Assembly (NCBI RefSeq): GCF_002251435.1
Contig: NZ_NPJI01000112.1
Location: forward strand, 1-64,000
Length of the DNA stretch: 64,000 nucleotides
Reading direction: 5' to 3'
DNA from: Prevotella sp. P2-180
GTDB taxonomy: Bacteria > Bacteroidota > Bacteroidia > Bacteroidales > Bacteroidaceae
The translations under genes were made by a program, and so were the position numbers. Of this stretch, positions 18,024-26,092 are shown piece by piece; positions within the stretch are counted from its first letter, which is position 1, and every line of letters starts with the position of its first letter. The notes beneath the pieces are model-generated. The model was not told the DNA's origin, ran no database searches, and was given only the letters and a program-made list of their open reading frames with translations.

Positions 18024-19487
18024 TTAACACAATTTGTTTGATTTAGTTGAAAATATGTAACCAAGAATTGATGCTATTATTATGTAAATTAGAATTAGGG
18101 CTATTATGGACATGTGTCTGACCTCTATGGTAGAGTAGGGCAGTGAGGAAAGATATGATAGAAATTCATTGAGTATGTCTATTGTAAGGTTGGTTGCCAT
18201 AGTGACAAAGGTTCCTATTAGGGGTAATGGCGACAAGATTATTGTTGCAAGTCCGAGATATACTATGGCAGCCACAGCGGGTGTGGTTATGGCGTTTGCA
18301 ATGAGAAAGTAGACTGGCATTCGGCCGAAGTAGTATGCCACCAATGGTGATGTAATCATGAATATGAACAAGTTGATATACAGATACCGTAGCAATGGCT
18401 GTTTAAGGCTTGCAAGAAATACAATTATCCGCGAGTGGTTAATTGTATTGACTGTTATTTTTTTTATAGGCACGTTTGTTGAAAGGATGATGGCAAGTAC
18501 TGCCAGTACCGACAACTGGAAACCGATGTCGAAAAGTATGAAGGGATTAAAAGTCATCATTATGGTTGCTGCCACACCGAGCGTGTGAAGTGGAAGATGA
18601 GTTCGTCCTGCTATGTGTGTGATGCTGTATAAGCTTAGCATGGTGCCGGCTCTGACGGCGGATGCCGGCATTCCTACAATAATAATATAGAGCCATAGAA
18701 CAGAAAGCTCAAGGCTTACGTGATACCAGCGTTTGTTTTTCCCTTTTGAGAAGATGCTGAGCAAGTAGAAAATGAGTGCCAGATGTGTTCCGGAGAGCGC
18801 AAGCATGTGCGATGTGCCTGATATGGAGTAGATATCTCTAATGTCGTTGGTGATTCCGCTTTTTTCTCCGAGTGTCATGGCAGAGAGTATGGCGAGGCTG
18901 TTGTTTGTTGTGTTTGTGCGTTTTAGTCTGTTTAGCAATTTGTGGCGTATTACGAGTGCTCCGAGATGTATTTGTTGTATTGTTGATATGTTTTCTATGT
19001 TTGGTTTTATACCTTCTGCCTTGCCTTTTCCTGCGTATGCCATGAAGTTGATGCCTTGTGTTTTAAGTCTTGATATTACCCTTATTCCGTCGCCTGGCTT
19101 TAGGTTTTCTGCTCCGTTCAGACTATGTGAAAGGGTGAGTCGCACCATGGTTTTCTGCATCTTGCCTTCTGTTATGATGGCGTTATAGTGTGTGCCGTTT
19201 TTTCCGTTGCTTGGTTCTGAGGCAATAACCATGTCGTAAGTGTCAGCAAAGTCAGGTATTTCTTTTTGGTGAATGATTTTTTGGGCGAGTGTCAGGCTGG
19301 TAGCAGTGAGAAAGACTGGTATTAGTGTGGTATGGTTGAGGTATTGTGTGGTATATTTTATCTTTCGTGTCACGAGTGCCACAACGGCAATTGAGATTAT
19401 GTTTATTCCCAATATATGCCAAAACATGTCAGCGGGAATCCACTTGTAGGCTGTGAAGATGCCCAAGGCAAAGACTATTGGGAACAT
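18024..19487 (-). CDS. ComEC/Rec2-type membrane channel protein, short form
   Basis: A 487-residue polytopic membrane protein. The region from about 195 on carries the ComEC 'competence' core: LSAMTLGEKSGI, SISGTSHMLALSGTHLALI and VGMPASAVRAGTM are the conserved channel motifs. An N-terminal OB-like periplasmic part (about 85-170) precedes it. Full-length ComEC (about 650-800) also has a C-terminal metallo-beta-lactamase-like nuclease domain, which is absent here. In other bacteria ComEC passes single-stranded DNA into the cytoplasm. No other competence gene is nearby, so natural uptake is only a possibility. Confidence 0.83.
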   Translation of the reverse strand: MFPIVFALGIFTAYKWIPADMFWHILGINIISIAVVALVTRKIKYTTQYLNHTTLIPVFLTATSLTLAQKIIHQKEIPDFADTYDMVIASEPSNGKNGTHYNAIITEGKMQKTMVRLTLSHSLNGAENLKPGDGIRVISRLKTQGINFMAYAGKGKAEGIKPNIENISTIQQIHLGALVIRHKLLNRLKRTNTTNNSLAILSAMTLGEKSGITNDIRDIYSISGTSHMLALSGTHLALIFYLLSIFSKGKNKRWYHVSLELSVLWLYIIIVGMPASAVRAGTMLSLYSITHIAGRTHLPLHTLGVAATIMMTFNPFILFDIGFQLSVLAVLAIILSTNVPIKKITVNTINHSRIIVFLASLKQPLLRYLYINLFIFMITSPLVAYYFGRMPVYFLIANAITTPAVAAIVYLGLATIILSPLPLIGTFVTMATNLTIDILNEFLSYLSSLPYSTIEVRHMSIIALILIYIIIASILGYIFSTKSNKLC

Positions 19488-19494
19488 AATATTA

Positions 19495-19645
19495 AATGAA
19501 GAATGAAGAATGAAGAGTGAAGAATGTTTTTAAATGAAGAGTGAAGAATGAAGAATATTTTAAATGAAGAATGAAGAATGAAGAATGGCTGCGCATGATG
19601 TCTGCGTTTATCTTATTCTTCATTCTTCATTCTTCATTCTTCATT
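19495..19645. repeat. heptamer repeats forming a long hairpin
   Basis: The comEC to EF-G gap is filled by imperfect tandem copies of a TGAAGAA heptamer (with TGAAGAG variants). The last block at about 19565-19586 is inverted at 19615-19645 (TTCTTCATTCTTCATTC), so the two arms can form a stem of more than 20 bp around a loop with GGCTGCGC. It sits just after the EF-G stop codon and could act as its terminator. Similar heptamers recur near 53327-53356 and 55536-55565. Confidence 0.75.
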
Positions 19646-19647
19646 TT

Positions 19648-21804
19648 CTAATCTTCTTTGTCTTCAGCTTCATGTTCTTTGATGAGCTGCAGCTGTATGT
19701 CGTTCGGAACGAGTTCGTAGCTTGCGAACTTGGTGGTGAACGAAGCGCGGCCACCAGTGATGGAGCTGAGCGAGATGCTATAGTTGGCAAGTTCCTTCAG
19801 AGGAATCTTTGCTTGTAGCTTCTGGTATCCAGCCTCGCTGTCCATACCCATGATGAGTGCACGGCGTCCCTGGAGGTCGCTCATTACGTCGCCCATGAAG
19901 TCTGCCGGAACGTATACCTCAAGGTCGTAGATAGGTTCGAGAATCTTTGGACCTGCATCCTTGAAGGCAGCGGCAAAGGCATTGCGGGCAGCGAGCATGA
20001 ACGAGAGTTCGTTGGAGTCTACCGGGTGCATTTTTCCGTCGTAAACGATCACTCTCACGTCACGGGCATAGCTTCCTGTGAGAGGTCCGCGTTCCATTCT
20101 CTCCATGATACCCTTTAGTATTGCAGGCATGAATCGTGTGTCTATGGCTCCGCCCACAACAGAGTTGATGAACACGAGCTTTCCGCCCCATTCCAGGTCA
20201 ATCTCCTCGCGTCCCTTGATGTTCATGCGGAACTCCTGTCCGCCAATCTTGAACACTGTCGGGTCAGGCATGCCTTCAGCGTAAGGTTCAACAATAAGGT
20301 GTACTTCGCCAAATTGTCCAGCACCACCTGATTGTTTCTTGTGTCGATAGTCAGCCCTTGCCTCCTTTGTGATGGTCTCGCGATAAGGAATCTTCGGTTC
20401 CTCAAACTTAATCTGAATTTTCTCATTGTTCTCCAGACGCCACTTCAGTGTGCGGAGGTGGAACTCACCCTGTCCGTGAACGATGGTCTGTCTCAGTTCC
20501 TTCGACTGCTCCACAACCCATGTCGGGTCTTCCTGGCGCATCTTGGTGAGAGCCACCATCAGTTTCTCCATTTCTTGTTCGTTCACAGCCTTTATTGCGC
20601 GTGAGTATTTGGAGTTAGGATATTTTATGAAGTCATAGCGGTAGTCGCATTCCTTTCCGTTAAGAGCGTTTCCTGTTTTCACGTCTTTCAGCTTCACCGT
20701 ACATCCGATGTCACCAGCGCAAAGCTCGTCAACAGGAATGCGGTTAGCTCCCGCACAGGCGAAAATCTGCGCCATTCTTTCCTTTGAGCCTCTGTCGGCA
20801 TTAGCGAGGTCAGCACCAGCCTTTATCTTACCGCTCATCACCTTGAAGTAAGACACTTCACCGATGTGTGGCTCAACTCCAGTCTTGAAGAAGTATAGAG
20901 ATGTAGGTCCGTCGCTTTCAGCAGGCACTTCCTCACCTCTTGTGTTGTGCACCTTAGGCATTTCGCTAACAAAAGGCACCACGTTACCGAGGAATTCCAT
21001 GAGTCGGCGAACGCCCATGTCCTTACCAGCGCAAACACAGAATACCGGGAAGATGCTCCGTGTAACGAGACCTTTTCTGATACCCTCACGAAGTTCGTCT
21101 TCCGTTAGAGCCTCCTCTTCGAAGAATTTTTCCATGAGGCTTTCGTCGTTTTCTGCCGCAGCCTCTACGAGAGCCTTGTGGAGTTCCATAGCCTTGTCCA
21201 TTTCCTCTGCAGGAATATCTTCAATGATTGGAGCGCCTCCTTCTGGTTTCCATGAGTATTTCTTCATCAGTAACACGTCGATGAGAGAGTTGAAGCCAGG
21301 TCCGGTGGATATTGGGTATTGTATCTGTACACACTTTGGACCATAGATGTCCTGCATGGTTGAAATGATGCTGTCGAAGTCGCATTTGTCGCTGTCGAGT
21401 TGGTTAACAAGGAAGATCACCGGCTTTTTCAGCTTCTCGGTATATCTGAAGTTGTTTTGCGTGCCTACTTCCGGTCCGTATTGTCCGTTGATAAGTATCA
21501 CGGCCTGGTCGGTCACGTTAAGTGCAGTAATGGCACCGCCCACAAAGTCGTCAGATCCAGGGCAGTCGATGATGTTAAGCTTCTTGTTGTTCCATTCCAC
21601 ATGGAAAACTGTAGAGAAAACCGAGTAGCCATATTCCTGCTCAACGGGGAAATAGTCACTCACTGTGTTTTTTGCTTCAATGGAGCCACGGCGCTTGATA
21701 ATTCCAGCTTCATAAAGCATTGACTCGGCAAGAGTAGTCTTGCCGCTACCCGCACTGCCAAGCAGTGCAATGTTTTTGATTTCACTTGTCTGATATACTT
21801 TCAT
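19648..21804 (-). CDS. EF-G paralogue (EF-G2 type)
   Basis: A 718-residue translational GTPase-fold protein with EF-G domain order (G domain 1-275, then domains II-V). It is not the housekeeping fusA: the P-loop is GSAGSGKTTL (normally AHIDAGKTTT), switch I lacks RGITI (it reads YGYSV), switch II reads DCPGSDDF (normally DTPGHVDF) and G4 is NQLD (normally NKMD). The catalytic histidine of switch II is therefore serine. Bacteroides has a known second EF-G that supports translocation without GTP hydrolysis. This protein matches that description, which I infer applies here. No str operon genes adjoin it, consistent with a paralogue. Confidence 0.85.
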   Translation of the reverse strand: MKVYQTSEIKNIALLGSAGSGKTTLAESMLYEAGIIKRRGSIEAKNTVSDYFPVEQEYGYSVFSTVFHVEWNNKKLNIIDCPGSDDFVGGAITALNVTDQAVILINGQYGPEVGTQNNFRYTEKLKKPVIFLVNQLDSDKCDFDSIISTMQDIYGPKCVQIQYPISTGPGFNSLIDVLLMKKYSWKPEGGAPIIEDIPAEEMDKAMELHKALVEAAAENDESLMEKFFEEEALTEDELREGIRKGLVTRSIFPVFCVCAGKDMGVRRLMEFLGNVVPFVSEMPKVHNTRGEEVPAESDGPTSLYFFKTGVEPHIGEVSYFKVMSGKIKAGADLANADRGSKERMAQIFACAGANRIPVDELCAGDIGCTVKLKDVKTGNALNGKECDYRYDFIKYPNSKYSRAIKAVNEQEMEKLMVALTKMRQEDPTWVVEQSKELRQTIVHGQGEFHLRTLKWRLENNEKIQIKFEEPKIPYRETITKEARADYRHKKQSGGAGQFGEVHLIVEPYAEGMPDPTVFKIGGQEFRMNIKGREEIDLEWGGKLVFINSVVGGAIDTRFMPAILKGIMERMERGPLTGSYARDVRVIVYDGKMHPVDSNELSFMLAARNAFAAAFKDAGPKILEPIYDLEVYVPADFMGDVMSDLQGRRALIMGMDSEAGYQKLQAKIPLKELANYSISLSSITGGRASFTTKFASYELVPNDIQLQLIKEHEAEDKED

Positions 21805-21936
21805 ATCGATTGTTTTTTTTAAAGTGAATATTATTAGGTTCTATTGATTTTAGCTATCGGGGGTCTAAGTTAGACATAATTTCTGAAACCACCAAAAAAA
21901 ACACCCTGTTTTCTTGTATTTATTAAGCAAAATTAG

Positions 21937-21944
21937 TACTTTTG
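21937..21944 (+). promoter_or_regulatory. -7 promoter box for hemW
   Basis: TACTTTTG followed by C, 18 nt upstream of ATG 21963. Confidence 0.65.
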
Positions 21945-21962
21945 CATTAAAATTCAAGAAAA

Positions 21963-23075
21963 ATGGCAGGTCTTTACGTACATATTCCATTTTGTAAGTC
22001 ACGTTGTGTGTATTGTGGCTTCTATTCTACAACACTTGCTTCGATGAGTGAGAGATATGTCGATGCACTCATGTCAGAACTGAGGCTTAGGGAGTCTGAA
22101 ACTGACGGAAAGTGGCACACTGTATATATTGGTGGAGGCACCCCGAGCACTCTTGGTCCACGGCTTCTCGACCGTTTGTTTTCGGTTATCGACTGTTCGT
22201 CGGCAGAGGAAGTAACCATCGAGTGCAATCCTGACGATGTAGACAGTGGATTTGCTGCATTCCTGTCTTCATTGCCGGTAAACAGGGTGAGTATGGGTGC
22301 CCAGACGTTCAACGATGCAAGGTTACGCTTCCTCCGCCGCCGGCATAAGTCTGACGATGTGGCAAGGGCTGTTGACTGTCTCAGGCATGCCGGTATCAGC
22401 AATATCAGCGTCGACCTGATGTTCGGTTTCCCTGATGAGACACTTGCCGACTGGCATTCAGACATCCGCAGTGCCATTGCGCTTGGTGTTGACCATATTT
22501 CAGCCTATTCACTCATGTATGAGGAGGGCACGCCATTGTATTCCATGCTGGAGAGAGGAGAGGTGACAGAGCTTGACGAGGAAGTCACCCGCGCCATGTA
22601 CTACATGATGAAAGACCATCTTGAGGCTGCCGGTTACGAACACTATGAGGTGAGCAACTTTGCCCGTCCAGGCCGTCGCTCGCTCCACAACAGCAGCTAC
22701 TGGACTGGTGTGCCATATGTAGGTTTAGGTGCAGCCGCCCATTCCTTCGACGGGAATGTCAGGAAGTGGAACGTAGACGATCTCTCTATATATATAAATA
22801 AGGTGGAAAAAGGCATTCTACCGTCTACTCCCGAACATCTTACTCTTTACGAGCGTTATAACGACATGGTGATGCTGTCGCTTCGCACTCGTGAGGGACT
22901 GGACCTTTCGGCAGTAGGAAGTCGGTTTGGTGAGTCGTTGTTGAATTATTGTCTTTCAGCCTCCCGTAGTTATGTAGAGTCAGGCTTGCTAGTAGTGGAA
23001 TCAGGTCGCATGCGTCTCACACGTTCCGGGCTTTATGTGAGCGATATGGTTATGTCAGACCTTATGAAGGTATAA
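21963..23075 (+). CDS. hemW: HemW-type radical SAM protein
   Basis: A 370-residue radical SAM protein similar to HemN but of HemW type, thought to be a heme chaperone rather than coproporphyrinogen oxidase. The cluster motif is CKSRCVYCGFYS near residues 11-22: the extra cysteine of true HemN after the CxxxCxxC is replaced by G. It shows IGGGTPSTL, the conserved YEEGTPLYSMLERGEV segment and HNSSYWTGVPYVGLGAAAHSF. Single gene followed by tRNA-Gly. Confidence 0.9.
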   Translation: MAGLYVHIPFCKSRCVYCGFYSTTLASMSERYVDALMSELRLRESETDGKWHTVYIGGGTPSTLGPRLLDRLFSVIDCSSAEEVTIECNPDDVDSGFAAFLSSLPVNRVSMGAQTFNDARLRFLRRRHKSDDVARAVDCLRHAGISNISVDLMFGFPDETLADWHSDIRSAIALGVDHISAYSLMYEEGTPLYSMLERGEVTELDEEVTRAMYYMMKDHLEAAGYEHYEVSNFARPGRRSLHNSSYWTGVPYVGLGAAAHSFDGNVRKWNVDDLSIYINKVEKGILPSTPEHLTLYERYNDMVMLSLRTREGLDLSAVGSRFGESLLNYCLSASRSYVESGLLVVESGRMRLTRSGLYVSDMVMSDLMKV

Positions 23076-23143
23076 AAGAAGAGGTATGCTAAAATAGTAT
23101 GATATTTTAACATTTATTTCTTGTTTAATCAAACAAAAAGTAT

Positions 23144-23151
23144 TACCTTTG
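23144..23151 (+). promoter_or_regulatory. -7 promoter box for tRNA-Gly(CCC)
   Basis: TACCTTTGCACTCGC, ten nt upstream of the mature tRNA 5' end. Confidence 0.7.
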
Positions 23152-23161
23152 CACTCGCAAT

Positions 23162-23234
23162 GCGGTAATAGCTCAGTTGGTAGAGCATTGGCTTCCCAAG
23201 CCGAGGGTCGCGGGTTCGAGTCCCGTTTACCGCT
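23162..23234 (+). tRNA. tRNA-Gly (CCC)
   Basis: Acceptor GCGGTAA pairs with TTACCGC, D-arm GCTC..GAGC, anticodon stem TTGGC with GCCGA, loop TTCCCAA giving CCC, discriminator T. Isolated gene with its own promoter. Confidence 0.95.
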
Positions 23235-23298
23235 CGTATAAAGACACCCCTAATCTTGACAACCTTATCAAAACTAATTTTCATATCTCAAAGTATTA

Positions 23299-23335
23299 AG
23301 CCGCAGCCGATGTAGAATCGCCTGCGGCTATTTTT
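23299..23335. terminator. terminator between tRNA-Gly and the porin gene
   Basis: AGCCGCAG at 23299-23306 pairs with CTGCGGCT at 23322-23329, followed on the plus strand by A then a T run. It serves the tRNA and probably also the convergent porin gene, which ends at 23337 inside the T run. Confidence 0.7.
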
Positions 23336-23336
23336 T

Positions 23337-24377
23337 TCAAAACCTGGTCATAAATTCTATTACGAACTTGTCTTTCTCTGAAGGTTTTGCAATGGCACCG
23401 TCTCGATAAAAATATTTCTCGTAGTTTATTCGTATGTCCGAAACGAATGGAGTTGCAAGACTGATGGTCATTCCGCCAGTCAAGCGGTGGCGCTTGTAGT
23501 CGGTGATTGTCAGTTTTCCGTTGTCATCGTAGCTGCTGCCGTCGCTGTGGTCAGTCATCATGTCATATCTTATTAGTGGCGACACCTTCTTCACCATGCT
23601 TTTCTTGTTTTTCACAGCTATGTCGTAGTTGATGAAAGAGTCGAATGAGTGAACGTCGTTGAAGGCATTTCCTCCGTAGTGTTTGAAGAGGTATTCAGCT
23701 TCCACGTGCCATCCTTTTGCATGCCAATACACTCCACCGTCGTACATCATCACCGCATGGTCGGAGGGTTTAATTTTTTGTGTGCTCAATGTCACATTAA
23801 ATCCCTTAGGTAGGAACAGCTGCGCCTTGGCAGAGAAGTTTACAGACTTTGTCCAATAGTCTTTTTGGTCTGTAAGTCCCGACCCGTTGAACAGTCCAGC
23901 CTCAAGCACGACAGGACATTCCCCTTGAAACTTATATCCTAATGTGGCACCCACATCTCGTACGTTTCCCACCTGCTTAGCTATGAACGAGCGGTTGGCA
24001 AAGTATTGCTGATGCGGGGAGCGGTGGGCGTCGATGGTGAATGGCACACGAAACTGACCAATTGTGAAGTTGAGTCTGTCAACAGGGGTAATCCTGGTGT
24101 AAGCGTCGAGCATTTTGATTTTTCCCTCGTCAGAGAGGTCTATCTCAGCCTTGTAGCTTACCATTGGCACCACTTTTCCCGTGATGCTTATTCTGGCATT
24201 TCTTACTTCGAATCTTCCTTCGCCCTCTTCTGTTTGGTATTCATATTTACCACGAATGGTACCATGTATCTCAGGCATAAACTTTTGTTCCTTTTCGCTT
24301 TGGTTTGTCTGAGCCATGGATTCTGACGACGAGAATATCGCCATTGTAATAGCAGCCAATGTAAATTTTGTTTTCAT
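23337..24377 (-). CDS. phosphate-selective porin O/P-like outer-membrane protein
   Basis: A 346-residue outer-membrane beta-barrel with signal peptide (cleavage around SMA-QTN). It matches the OprO/OprP family: RFEVRNARISITGKV, ISYKAEIDLS-type strand, LDAYTRITPVDRLNFTIGQFRVPFT and the barrel closing with EFMTRF, a terminal phenylalanine expected for outer-membrane insertion. The family forms anion- or solute-selective trimeric pores. Substrate here is unknown. It is transcribed alone from a TAACTTTG box at 24410-24417. Confidence 0.88.
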   Translation of the reverse strand: MKTKFTLAAITMAIFSSSESMAQTNQSEKEQKFMPEIHGTIRGKYEYQTEEGEGRFEVRNARISITGKVVPMVSYKAEIDLSDEGKIKMLDAYTRITPVDRLNFTIGQFRVPFTIDAHRSPHQQYFANRSFIAKQVGNVRDVGATLGYKFQGECPVVLEAGLFNGSGLTDQKDYWTKSVNFSAKAQLFLPKGFNVTLSTQKIKPSDHAVMMYDGGVYWHAKGWHVEAEYLFKHYGGNAFNDVHSFDSFINYDIAVKNKKSMVKKVSPLIRYDMMTDHSDGSSYDDNGKLTITDYKRHRLTGGMTISLATPFVSDIRINYEKYFYRDGAIAKPSEKDKFVIEFMTRF

Positions 24378-24409
24378 AATTTTGAGGTTTCGAATAATAT
24401 TTTCGGCTG

Positions 24410-24417
24410 CAAAGTTA
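24410..24417 (-). promoter_or_regulatory. -7 promoter box for the porin gene
   Basis: Minus strand TAACTTTG, 33 nt upstream of the porin ATG. Confidence 0.6.
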
Positions 24418-24465
24418 CAATATGTTTATTACATCTTTACTAAACAGATGTTACAATCCTGTTAC

Positions 24466-24624
24466 AAAACCAACTACGATGAGACTCTCGACTGGGTGCG
24501 CGCTGCCGGACGTGGTATCGCCTTGAACCGTACTTCTTATCACTATAACAAGACCATCTGGAGCTACGACGGCGAGACCGATTGGCAAGACCTGCGCCAC
24601 AACCGTGAGGTGGGTAACTGGATG
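24466..24624 (+). pseudogene. C-terminal or internal fragment of an unidentified gene
   Basis: Between the porin promoter and the DUF2264 promoter lies an open, protein-like stretch of about 53 codons (key part: ETLDWVRAAGRGIALNRTSY, then IWSYDGETDWQDLRHNREVG). It is GC-rich at third codon positions, unlike the surrounding AT-rich spacer. It has no start codon with a promoter and gives way at about 24625 to hydrophobic, AT-rich sequence. It shares the reading frame of the downstream gene by chance or history. I take it as a relic of a lost coding gene; parent family not identified. Confidence 0.45.
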
Positions 24625-24674
24625 GGGACTTTCATTTTTCCTCTGTTTTTCTTGGTTATTATCCGGAAATGGGG

Positions 24675-24682
24675 TATCTTTG
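24675..24682 (+). promoter_or_regulatory. promoter of the DUF2264 gene
   Basis: TATCTTTG followed by C, with a TTG at 24652-24654 (20-nt spacer). It fixes the start of the next gene at ATG 24703. Confidence 0.65.
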
Positions 24683-24702
24683 CACATTATTACAATATAA
24701 CT

Positions 24703-25968
24703 ATGAAAAGACTGACAACAATTGTAGCAGCTCTGCTCGTGCTGCTCGCTCCGGCTCTCGGAGCAAAGAAAGCGAAAAAGGCGGTTGAGACCGACCGACA
24801 GTACTGGTGCCGACAGGCATATAAAATGGCGCAGCCTGTGCTCGAAAACATGGCAAAGGGCGAACTGCAGAAGAACATGCAGACAGAGTTCAGCCCCTCG
24901 TTCGACTCCCGCGACAAAAGAGTGGTCTACATGGAGACCTTCGGACGACTGATGGCTGGCATTGCACCTTGGCTCACACTGCCCGACGACGACACTGCCG
25001 AGGGACAACAGCGCCGACAGCTGCGCGAGTGGGCTTTGGCAAGCTATAAGAACAGCGTTGACCCGCAGTCGGGCGACTACCTCTGCTGGGGAGTGGCAGG
25101 ACAGAACCTTGTAGATGCCGCCTACATTGCCGAGAGCTTCCTCCGCGCCTACGACCAACTGTGGGTGCCACTCGACGAGGTGACAAAGCAACGCTACATT
25201 AAGGAATTCCAGAAACTCCGTTCCATCGACCCACCATATACCAACTGGTTCCTCTTCTCGTCCACCATCGAGAGCTTCCTGGCAAAGGCTGGGGCACAGT
25301 ACGACGAGTTCCGCGTAAACACTGCCTGCCGAAAGGTTGAGGAATGGTATATCGGCGACGGATGGTATGCCGACGGCCCTGTCTTTGCCTTCGACTACTA
25401 CACAAGCTACGTGTTCCATGCCATGTATCTTGAGACACTGCAGGCTATGGTGGATGCCAAGGCAAACACCCGCATTGACTACAAGAAATACCACGACCGC
25501 GCCCTGAAGCGAGCACAGAAGTTCTCAATCATTCTCGAGCGTTTCATCTCGCCCGAAGGCACCTTCCCTGTTATCGGACGATCAACGCCATACCGCCTTG
25601 CCGCCATGCAGCCCTTGGCACTGATGGCTTGGTATCAGAAGCTACCCAAGGATCTGGGCAACGGACAGGTGAGAGCTGCCTTGACAAAGGTCATGCACCG
25701 CATGTTCGACATCCAGCAGAACTACAACGAAGGTGGCTATCTCACCATCGGCTTCTGCGGATCTCAGCCAGAGACCGCCGACTGGTATACCAACAACGGT
25801 TCGCTCTACATGACCTCACTGGCGTTTATGCCTCTCGGTCTTCCTGCCGACCACGACTTCTGGACTTGTCCTGCCGAGCCATGGACACAAGTAAAGGCAT
25901 GGGGCGGACAAGCCTTCCCGAAAGACCACCGCTGGGCTGACGACATACAGACAAAAGACAAGTGGTAA
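24703..25968 (+). CDS. DUF2264 domain-containing exported protein
   Basis: A 421-residue protein with a signal peptide (MKRLTTIVAALLVLLAPALGA). The body is a DUF2264-type alpha-barrel fold related to glycan-processing enzymes: VYMETFGRLMAGIAPWLTLP, WGVAGQNLVDAAYIAESFL, GDGWYADGP and DYYTSYVFHAMYLE are characteristic blocks. The family is common in gut Bacteroidetes and suspected to act on polysaccharides, although its reaction is not known to me. The gene is GC-rich at third positions compared with neighbours. The frame is open for 129 codons upstream, but the promoter box argues against that extension. Confidence 0.82.
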   Translation: MKRLTTIVAALLVLLAPALGAKKAKKAVETDRQYWCRQAYKMAQPVLENMAKGELQKNMQTEFSPSFDSRDKRVVYMETFGRLMAGIAPWLTLPDDDTAEGQQRRQLREWALASYKNSVDPQSGDYLCWGVAGQNLVDAAYIAESFLRAYDQLWVPLDEVTKQRYIKEFQKLRSIDPPYTNWFLFSSTIESFLAKAGAQYDEFRVNTACRKVEEWYIGDGWYADGPVFAFDYYTSYVFHAMYLETLQAMVDAKANTRIDYKKYHDRALKRAQKFSIILERFISPEGTFPVIGRSTPYRLAAMQPLALMAWYQKLPKDLGNGQVRAALTKVMHRMFDIQQNYNEGGYLTIGFCGSQPETADWYTNNGSLYMTSLAFMPLGLPADHDFWTCPAEPWTQVKAWGGQAFPKDHRWADDIQTKDKW

Positions 25969-26057
25969 GTGAAAAAAGAAAATTATCATTAATCAAGTAA
26001 TAGTGTATTTATTACACATCTAAAACCATGATACTTAGGTATTATGGTTTTTTTTTG

Positions 26058-26065
26058 TACCTTTG
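26058..26065 (+). promoter_or_regulatory. -7 promoter box for the MATE gene
   Basis: TACCTTTG followed by CACCCC. A TTG start at 26063 would lie inside this box, so translation is assigned to ATG 26093. Confidence 0.7.
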
Positions 26066-26092
26066 CACCCCAAAAAGAAAACACAATGCCCC

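Noticed and set aside
19495..19645. Heptamer array as a CRISPR
   Set aside because: Units are 7 nt, tandem and without spacers, and no cas genes are nearby.
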